DNA of 16,796 nucleotides from Bacillota bacterium (GTDB lineage Bacteria > Bacillota > Clostridia > Christensenellales > SZUA-584), in contig JAEWWC010000162.1 in assembly GCA_023396555.1 (NCBI GenBank), positions 1 to 16,796 of the forward strand, in the 5' to 3' direction. Numbering within the stretch: position 1 is the stretch's first letter; each line of letters starts with the position of its first letter. Below, one piece after another: positions 12,814-16,796 of the stretch. A model generated the notes under the pieces. It was not told the DNA's origin. It made no database searches and saw only the letters and a program-made list of their open reading frames with translations. Made by a program: the position numbers and the translations under genes.

Positions 12814-13614
12814 ATGGAGATGCGCCGTACGAACAGTCGCAAACCGGCGGAAATGCCAAAGCCGATGGGCCCGCCTGCGGGAGCCGGCCGCGCCAATCTC
12901 ATGGTCAAACCAATCCCGGCAAATCAGGGCAACAAGCCAATGCAGGCTGCGCCGAACACGGGAGTGCATCATGACAGCAAGCCGGAACAGCAGCCCGCGG
13001 CCATGCCGAAAATGGGCAATATGAGCAGCCGCAGTCTGGGCAACGGCAGAGCGCAAAACCCGATGCCAGTGCCCAACGCCAGCCCGATGCAGGGACCGAT
13101 GAACGCGCCCATCCATAACAATACCAACAGGCCGATGCAGAGCCCGATGACAGCACCTAATGCCGGTCCGATGCATGGACCGATGAATGCGCCCATCCAT
13201 ACTAACGCCAACAGGCCGATGCAGAGCCCGATGGCCGCGCCCAATGCCAACCCAATGCAGGGACCGGCGAACGTGCCGAATACCGGGAACATGAACAGCC
13301 GTTATAATAACCGCGGCATGATAAACGCTCCTGTTCATACCAATGCCAATCCGGCACAGGGACCGGCAAACGCGCCTAACATGGGCAACATGAACAGCCG
13401 TAACCGCAGCATAGCGCCCGCCAACTCAAACCCGGTGCAGGTGCCGGCAAACGCGCCAAACACGGGCAACATGAACAATCGTTACAATAACCGCGGCATG
13501 GCTCCTGCCAATTCAAACCCGATGGCAGTGCCCAACACCGGCGAAATGGGTAGCCGCTACCGCAACAACAGGGGCCCGATGATGCCCGCGGACAACAACA
13601 GGCCGCGCCGCTGA
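12814..13614 (+). CDS. Met/Asn/Pro-rich repeat protein, probable spore coat or structural protein
   Basis: This is 266 residues from the ATG at 12814, chosen for AAAGGAAGTG upstream and the match to the preceding gene's start; the open frame begins earlier at 12577 but overlaps that gene. The composition is extreme: 29 Met, very many Asn and Pro, and no Cys, Trp or Phe. A 28-residue repeat (core PMQGPMNAPIH...TNRPMQSPM) occurs from residue about 91, followed by several NTGNMNSRYNNRG-like units and a basic end (RYRNNRG, NNRPRR). It is surely disordered or fibrous. No family is recognised; Asn/Gly/Arg-rich low-complexity proteins under sigma-K control are typically spore coat components. The spaced methionines might also bind Cu(I), which would match its cysteine-rich neighbour. 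That part is inference. Confidence 0.8.
   Translation: MEMRRTNSRKPAEMPKPMGPPAGAGRANLMVKPIPANQGNKPMQAAPNTGVHHDSKPEQQPAAMPKMGNMSSRSLGNGRAQNPMPVPNASPMQGPMNAPIHNNTNRPMQSPMTAPNAGPMHGPMNAPIHTNANRPMQSPMAAPNANPMQGPANVPNTGNMNSRYNNRGMINAPVHTNANPAQGPANAPNMGNMNSRNRSIAPANSNPVQVPANAPNTGNMNNRYNNRGMAPANSNPMAVPNTGEMGSRYRNNRGPMMPADNNRPRR
13084..13290 (+). repeat. 84-bp in-frame tandem repeat inside the Met/Asn-rich gene
   Basis: Units start at 13084, 13168 and 13252; the first two are complete and the third diverges after about 40 bp. The period equals 28 codons, so the frame is kept. Silent as well as coding differences show that the copies are not very recent. Confidence 0.85.
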
Positions 13615-13654
13615 CCGGCTGCCCCTGTGCGTAACAGCCCCGCAAACCCCTTGA

Positions 13655-13680
13655 TAAACCCAACCCTCGTGTTGGGTTTA
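13655..13680 (+). terminator. Strong stem-loop after the Met/Asn-rich gene
   Basis: TAAACCCAAC and GTTGGGTTTA form a perfect 10-bp stem with a 6-nt loop, 40 bp after the stop codon. The 3' arm supplies a short T-run, so it is probably a terminator. Confidence 0.6.
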
Positions 13681-13705
13681 CATAGCAGACATGAATTCGG
13701 ATGTA

Positions 13706-13828
13706 AACCACACCCCAAAAAGCCTTCGTCTTTTCGGAGACCCCGTAACCACACCCCAAAAAGCCTTCGTCTTTTCGGGGACCCCGTAACCACACCCCAA
13801 AAAGCCTTCGTCTTTTCGGGGACCCCGT
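13706..13828. repeat. Three tandem 41-bp stem-loop repeats
   Basis: Units 13706-13746, 13747-13787 and 13788-13828 are almost identical; the first differs at few positions (GGAGA for GGGGA). Within each, CCCCAAAAAG pairs with CTTTTCGGGG (10-bp stem with one G-T wobble, 7-nt loop), and CGGGG-A-CCCCG gives a competing palindrome. There are no unique spacers, so it is not CRISPR. No T-run follows the stems. The 295 bp between the coat-like gene and the zinc-ribbon gene contain only these repeats and two terminators. Confidence 0.9.
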
Positions 13829-13832
13829 AACA

Positions 13833-13863
13833 AAAAAGAGCCTTTCAATATCAGGCCCTTTTT
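13833..13863. terminator. Bidirectional terminator between the repeats and the zinc-ribbon gene
   Basis: AAAAAGAGCCT (13833-13843) pairs with AGGCCCTTTTT (13853-13863) with one mismatch. A-tract and T-tract flank a GC stem on both strands, so it can end the minus-strand zinc-ribbon transcript and any plus-strand read-through. Confidence 0.7.
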
Positions 13864-13909
13864 CTTTTCGCCTTAATACAAGGCTTCCGGCATAGCTTTT
13901 GAGACTGTG

Positions 13910-14128
13910 TTACCAGCTTCTTCTTCCGCCACCGCCGCCGCCAAAGCCGCTGCCACCGCGTCCGCCGCCGCCGTTTCCACCGCCGCGTTGTTGTTTTTTC
14001 GCCCTGCGGCATTCCGGGCAACGCTGAGGTTCATTATCGAAACCTTTTTCCTTGTAAAACGCCTGCTCGCCCTCTGTGAAAACGAACTCTTTGTGACAGT
14101 CCTTGCATACCAGGTTTTTGTCGGGCAT
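13910..14128 (-). CDS. Small zinc-ribbon protein with Gly-rich tail
   Basis: This is 72 residues with GAGGGAG before the ATG at 14128. Four cysteines in CKDC (C8, C11) and CPEC (C37, C40) form a treble-clef/zinc-ribbon site of the 'probable zinc-ribbon' family (KNLVCKDCHKEFVFTEGEQA, then a KGF motif and RRAKK). From residue 48 the tail is nearly pure Gly/Arg (GGGG, GGSGFGGG) and resembles the RGG tails that bind RNA. The family is common in Firmicutes and of unknown function; a nucleic-acid role is plausible. The overlapping frame at 13873-14157 is a shadow without the cysteine pattern. Confidence 0.88.
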   Translation of the reverse strand: MPDKNLVCKDCHKEFVFTEGEQAFYKEKGFDNEPQRCPECRRAKKQQRGGGNGGGGRGGSGFGGGGGGRRSW

Positions 14129-14171
14129 AAATTTTCTCCCTCGCTATTCTTTGGCATTAAGCCTTAAACTC

Positions 14172-14200
14172 TGTATATCACAACTTCCTGACAATATCAA
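14172..14200 (-). promoter_or_regulatory. Promoter of the zinc-ribbon gene
   Basis: On the minus strand TTGATA (14200-14195), 17 bp, TATACA (14177-14172), 44 bp upstream of the ATG at 14128. Its -35 lies inside the palindrome 14190-14214. Confidence 0.6.
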
Positions 14201-14214
14201 CAGTTGATTTTGTC
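14190..14214. promoter_or_regulatory. 25-bp near-perfect palindrome, probable operator
   Basis: Arms GACAATATCAAC and GTTGATTTTGTC around a central A match at 11 of 12 pairs. The site covers the -35 of the zinc-ribbon gene and lies upstream of the acyltransferase promoter, so a dimeric regulator bound here could control the divergent pair. The regulator is not identifiable in the window; the arm differs from the TetR operator at 458-477. Confidence 0.6.
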
Positions 14215-14255
14215 TGTACCTAAAATATTGCATTCTTTCTCATCCGCTGTCGGTG

Positions 14256-14264
14256 TGGTATGAT
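14256..14264 (+). promoter_or_regulatory. Extended -10 promoter of the acyltransferase operon
   Basis: TGG followed by TATGAT (14259-14264), 49 bp upstream of the ATG at 14314. The -35 (TTTCTC at 17-18 bp) is weak, as is usual with an extended -10. Confidence 0.5.
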
Positions 14265-14313
14265 ATCATCATTATTCAGAACTCATATTTTTATACGATC
14301 AAGGAGGATTTTT

Positions 14314-15387
14314 ATGCGGCGTTACGGTTTTGACTGGTTGCGCGTGTTCGTGATTTTCCTGCTGTTCCCGTTCCACACAGCTCGCGTATTCGACGCGTGG
14401 GAACCCAACTATGTCAAAGGTGCAATCAATGGTTTTTCCACATGGTTTGTGGCGGCTCTAGGCTTTTGGATCATGCCGCTGCTGTTCATCATCGCTGGGT
14501 ATTCCGCTTACACCGCGATGGCGAAGCGCACCCCCAACCAGTATCTCAAGGAGCGCGTGCTGCGCCTGCTGGTGCCGCTGCTGTTCGGGCTGCTGCTGAT
14601 CGTGCCGCCTCAAGGCTTCATCGCACGGCTGGAGCTGGGCTACGCGGGCAATTATCTGCAATTCCTTGGCGCATACTTTACGGATTTCTCCGACCTCTCG
14701 GGCTATACCGGCGCGTTCACGCCCGCCCACCTGTGGTTCATACTCTACCTGTTCGTCATCAGTTGCGCGCTGCTGCCGCTGCTGACGCGCATGCGCAAAC
14801 GCCCCGAAAGGCTGAAGTGGGTGTCCAAGCCGTGGGTGATGCTGCTCTGCGTCATACCCATCACGCTGATGGAGGCGCTGCCGGACATCGGCGGCAAGAA
14901 CCCGTTCTATTTCGCGCTGCTGTTCCTGTTGGGCGCGATGTTTGCCACATCCGATGTGTTCATGGACAGGCTGCGCCGTTATAAGTGGCTGCTGCTGGGA
15001 GGCGGCGTGCTGTCCTGCATCGTCTATCTCGTTATCGCTGCGCTTTACGGCTGGCCCGAGGGCTGGAACGCCGCGGGCATCAGCTATGCCATACTCCGCA
15101 ACGTAGCCGTCTGGCTGCTGTCGCTGGGCGTCATGGCCGTCGCCGACACTTACCTGAACAAACCGTCCAAGGCGCTCTCCTACTTCGGACGCGCGTCTTA
15201 TCCCGTCTACCTCGTGCACCAGACGCTGCTCGTGGTAATCGCTTACTTTGTGGTACGCAGCGGCCTTGGAGCCGCGCCGCAGTATATCATCATCATGCTG
15301 GGTTCACTAGCGGCATCGGTGGCGTGCTTCGAGGTATGCCGCCATTTCAAAGCGACGCGGTTCTTGCTGGGGATTAAGCAGAAATAA
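14314..15387 (+). CDS. Acyltransferase-3 family integral membrane protein
   Basis: This is 357 residues from the ATG at 14314, with AAGGAGG at proper spacing; the frame extends to 14260 but without a ribosome site. About ten hydrophobic segments span the chain. The first one carries FDWLRVFVIFLLFPFHTARV (5-24) with the family's conserved His (H21). Later landmarks are RVLRLLVPLLFG, PAHLWFILYLFV and YFGRASYPVYLVHQTLL, with the second conserved His in the last. Members move acyl groups (acetyl, succinyl and others) onto sugars, peptidoglycan or glucans at the membrane; the OpgC-like branch is the closest by feel. The acceptor cannot be told. It probably forms an operon with the DUF3885 gene 30 bp downstream. 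Confidence 0.88.
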   Translation: MRRYGFDWLRVFVIFLLFPFHTARVFDAWEPNYVKGAINGFSTWFVAALGFWIMPLLFIIAGYSAYTAMAKRTPNQYLKERVLRLLVPLLFGLLLIVPPQGFIARLELGYAGNYLQFLGAYFTDFSDLSGYTGAFTPAHLWFILYLFVISCALLPLLTRMRKRPERLKWVSKPWVMLLCVIPITLMEALPDIGGKNPFYFALLFLLGAMFATSDVFMDRLRRYKWLLLGGGVLSCIVYLVIAALYGWPEGWNAAGISYAILRNVAVWLLSLGVMAVADTYLNKPSKALSYFGRASYPVYLVHQTLLVVIAYFVVRSGLGAAPQYIIIMLGSLAASVACFEVCRHFKATRFLLGIKQK

Positions 15388-15417
15388 TGTTATCGGCATG
15401 CCGGAGGCAACAGAACA

Positions 15418-16035
15418 ATGCATGATGATTTGATAGAGTACGTCCAAAAGAACTTCCTCGATTTTTGGAGCGACATCCATATAAGGTTTGAGCTCGGGGA
15501 GCCGTTTGATAATGGGACGGACGAACGAATCGAACAGGTTGTTGCGAGGGTTCACACGCTCTTTGAAGAAGTGTTTGCCCCAGATGATATCATCCATCTT
15601 TACATTCAGGATTGGGGAGATGAACCTGACGTCATGTTCGGCAATACGACTCCCTGCTATCTGTATGAATTGCTGAGTCGGCACACGTTTGAGGAACAGG
15701 CCATGTTCCAGCAGGATAAGGACATTGACGATGCAGGCCATACAATACCGGTATCCATACCGTACAAAACAACGACATTGAGCGGCCGGTTATCTTCCCT
15801 CCCTTACCGGGAAATATTGTCCGGTATAGCCAACTATGAACAGGGGCGGGAACCGTCAATGGGACAACGCGTTTATTTTATTGATATGAACAGGGATATC
15901 ATGTTCCACATGTATGACGACAGAGGGTGCATCATATTTGCCAAAGAAAAAAAGAGGCTTCAAAGCCTCTATGCCAGGTATAACGACTGGCTGGCGGATC
16001 ACTGGCGCCCCTATTTTGATGAGTTGTATAGATAG
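15418..16035 (+). CDS. DUF3885 domain protein
   Basis: This is 205 residues with a GCCGGAGG ribosome site before the ATG at 15418. Features that fit DUF3885 are the N-terminal WSDIHIRFELGEPF (18-31), the central HLYIQDWGDEPD, and the C-terminal VYFIDMNRDIMFHMYDDRGC followed by LYARYNDWLADHWRPYFD. It is soluble and acidic, with no known activity. These genes often occur as stand-alone accessory genes in Firmicutes, sometimes near toxin-immunity-like proteins; that is context, not evidence of function. It follows the acyltransferase by 30 bp and overlaps the convergent DUF2284 gene by 25 bp. Confidence 0.85.
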   Translation: MHDDLIEYVQKNFLDFWSDIHIRFELGEPFDNGTDERIEQVVARVHTLFEEVFAPDDIIHLYIQDWGDEPDVMFGNTTPCYLYELLSRHTFEEQAMFQQDKDIDDAGHTIPVSIPYKTTTLSGRLSSLPYREILSGIANYEQGREPSMGQRVYFIDMNRDIMFHMYDDRGCIIFAKEKKRLQSLYARYNDWLADHWRPYFDELYR

Positions 16036-16565
16036 GCCCCGAAGTACGTCACGGTGTTCTGGCCGTTGATGTAGTTCAGGCCGCAGAGCCCGGCCAGCTT
16101 CGCGACATAGATGCCATAAGCCTCCAGCGACGCCAGCGCCCGGTCGGGAAACGGGCAAGGCTTCTTGTCGATTCCGGCGCAGCGCTCGCAGACGGGGCAT
16201 CCCCCGGCGGACAGCTGCAGTATGGGGCCGGAAACGCGCCCCCTGATGTGTTGGGTGATGGTATCCGTGACCGCGACATGCTTTTGAAGCGCCGCCACCA
16301 TGCCCTCGTAGTCGAACGAGTCCTCCAGCGTCCCCACGGTCTGGTAAACCAGCGCCGTCTCGTACTGCTTCGCCTGCGCGATCAGTTCGTCGATGTCGCC
16401 CACCAGCGGCGGACACGTCCAGTTCTTGCCGTAATGGCCGCAGTAGTTGGCTTCGCACGCCTTGCGCAGCTCCCTCTCAAACGGAATCTTGCTCACCGGC
16501 ACGATACCGGCGTTAAAGGCTCCCAGCGCCTTGACTTCCTCCACCAGCCGTTCCATGTTGCTCAT
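16011..16565 (-). CDS. DUF2284 Cys-rich, predicted metal-binding protein
   Basis: This is 184 residues from the ATG at 16565, with GGGGAGGG upstream; the ATG at 16556 is also possible and the open frame begins at 16619. Cysteines lie in two groups: C37, C42 and C51 (CEANYCGHYGKNWTCPP), and C123, C126, C129 and C137 (CPVCERC...C), plus C161. This matches the DUF2284 pattern, thought to hold iron-sulfur or other metal centres, often beside corrinoid or methyltransferase genes; no such neighbour is here apart from the distant B12 radical SAM gene. The last eight codons overlap the end of the DUF3885 gene on the other strand, which means both C-termini are constrained by the same 25 bp. Confidence 0.88.
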   Translation of the reverse strand: MSNMERLVEEVKALGAFNAGIVPVSKIPFERELRKACEANYCGHYGKNWTCPPLVGDIDELIAQAKQYETALVYQTVGTLEDSFDYEGMVAALQKHVAVTDTITQHIRGRVSGPILQLSAGGCPVCERCAGIDKKPCPFPDRALASLEAYGIYVAKLAGLCGLNYINGQNTVTYFGAYLYNSSK

Positions 16566-16673
16566 ATCCGTCCACCCTCCCCATTGGTATTGCCTATAGC
16601 ATATTACAGCTTGCGGCAAGAATCAATGGATTCTATCGCCCGCCAACACAGTTCGTAAACTTTCTGAATTGGA

Positions 16674-16720
16674 AAAGCCGGGGCGCTTTCCGTATAAACG
16701 GAAGTACCCCGGCTTTGTTT
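16674..16720. terminator. Strong bidirectional terminator
   Basis: AAAGCCGGGG (16674-16683) pairs perfectly with CCCCGGCTTT (16707-16716), enclosing an inner stem TTCCGT-ATAA-ACGGAA (16688-16703). T-rich sequence follows on both strands. It most probably ends the minus-strand gene entering from the right edge. Confidence 0.85.
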
Positions 16721-16740
16721 CCTTTATGCGCAGCCAGTTA

Positions 16741-16796
16741 TCAATCCAGCTGATACGCCTTCGCAGTTTCGAACTCCGCAACGATCTCGGCGGAAG
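16741..16796 (-). CDS. C-terminal end of an unidentified minus-strand gene (partial)
   Basis: Only 17 complete sense codons and the TGA stop (16743-16741) are inside the window; they read SAEIVAEFETAKAYQLD. The open frame to the edge and the strong terminator 20 bp downstream support a real gene end. The fragment is too short to name a family. Confidence 0.55.
   Translation of the reverse strand, partial: SAEIVAEFETAKAYQLD

Noticed and set aside
13706..13828. CRISPR array
   Set aside because: The 41-bp units directly abut one another with no unique spacers, and no cas genes are present.
14458..15219. 253-codon open frame antisense to the acyltransferase
   Set aside because: Its product is dominated by Gln, Arg and Ala without domains, and the plus strand carries an unmistakable membrane protein.

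Overview
The window looks like chromosomal DNA of a GC-rich, endospore-forming member of the Clostridia (Firmicutes). The grounds are strong AGGAGG-type ribosome binding sites, Firmicute-type families (DUF3885, DUF2284, DUF998, Cdd1-like helix-hairpin-helix, zinc-ribbon), dispersed palindromic repeats of a kind I associate with Clostridia, and two near-perfect matches to the mother-cell sigma-K promoter. There are no rRNA or tRNA genes, transposases, integrases or CRISPR arrays. The species cannot be named from the sequence alone.

Layout. 1-2700: a TetR regulator (minus, cut by the window edge) with a perfect operator palindrome over its start of transcription, divergent from a B12-binding radical SAM gene; a histidine-phosphatase-fold gene with its own promoter follows and appears to lack its second catalytic histidine. 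2816-3839 (minus): two adjacent genes, a GC-rich hypothetical protein and a strikingly AT-rich small membrane protein. 4007-4402: a non-coding stretch with a cluster of palindromic (REP/MITE-like) repeats. 4403-5853 (plus): an iron-sulfur-type flavoprotein and a hypothetical protein. 5854-8769 (minus): DUF998 membrane protein, small charged protein, 115-residue hypothetical, Cdd1-like HhH protein, a short HEAT-like ORF and a decayed gene with two compensating frameshifts and an in-frame amber codon. 8930-10654 (minus): a cupin-VOC fusion and a 269-residue protein of unknown function. 10783-11858 (minus): a MotA/ExbB-like short membrane protein followed by a membrane-anchored LuxR-type regulator.

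12067-13614 (plus) is the most interesting part. A 12-cysteine four-helix copper-binding protein (Csp/DUF326 type) and a Met/Asn/Pro-rich, cysteine-free repeat protein each carry their own promoter, and the two leaders are duplicates of each other. Both contain AACA-16-CATATAATA, which fits the sigma-K consensus, at the same distance from the ATG. This suggests a late-sporulation, spore-coat, possibly copper-handling module. After it come a strong terminator, three tandem 41-bp stem-loop repeats and a bidirectional terminator.

13910-16796: a zinc-ribbon protein (minus) is divergent from an acyltransferase-3 membrane protein plus a DUF3885 gene, with a 25-bp near-perfect palindrome between them over the minus-strand promoter. 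A DUF2284 Cys-rich protein (minus) overlaps DUF3885 tail to tail. The window ends with a terminator and the last codons of another minus-strand gene. Many promoters and terminators here are sequence matches only; family names are from memory of motifs, without database searches.
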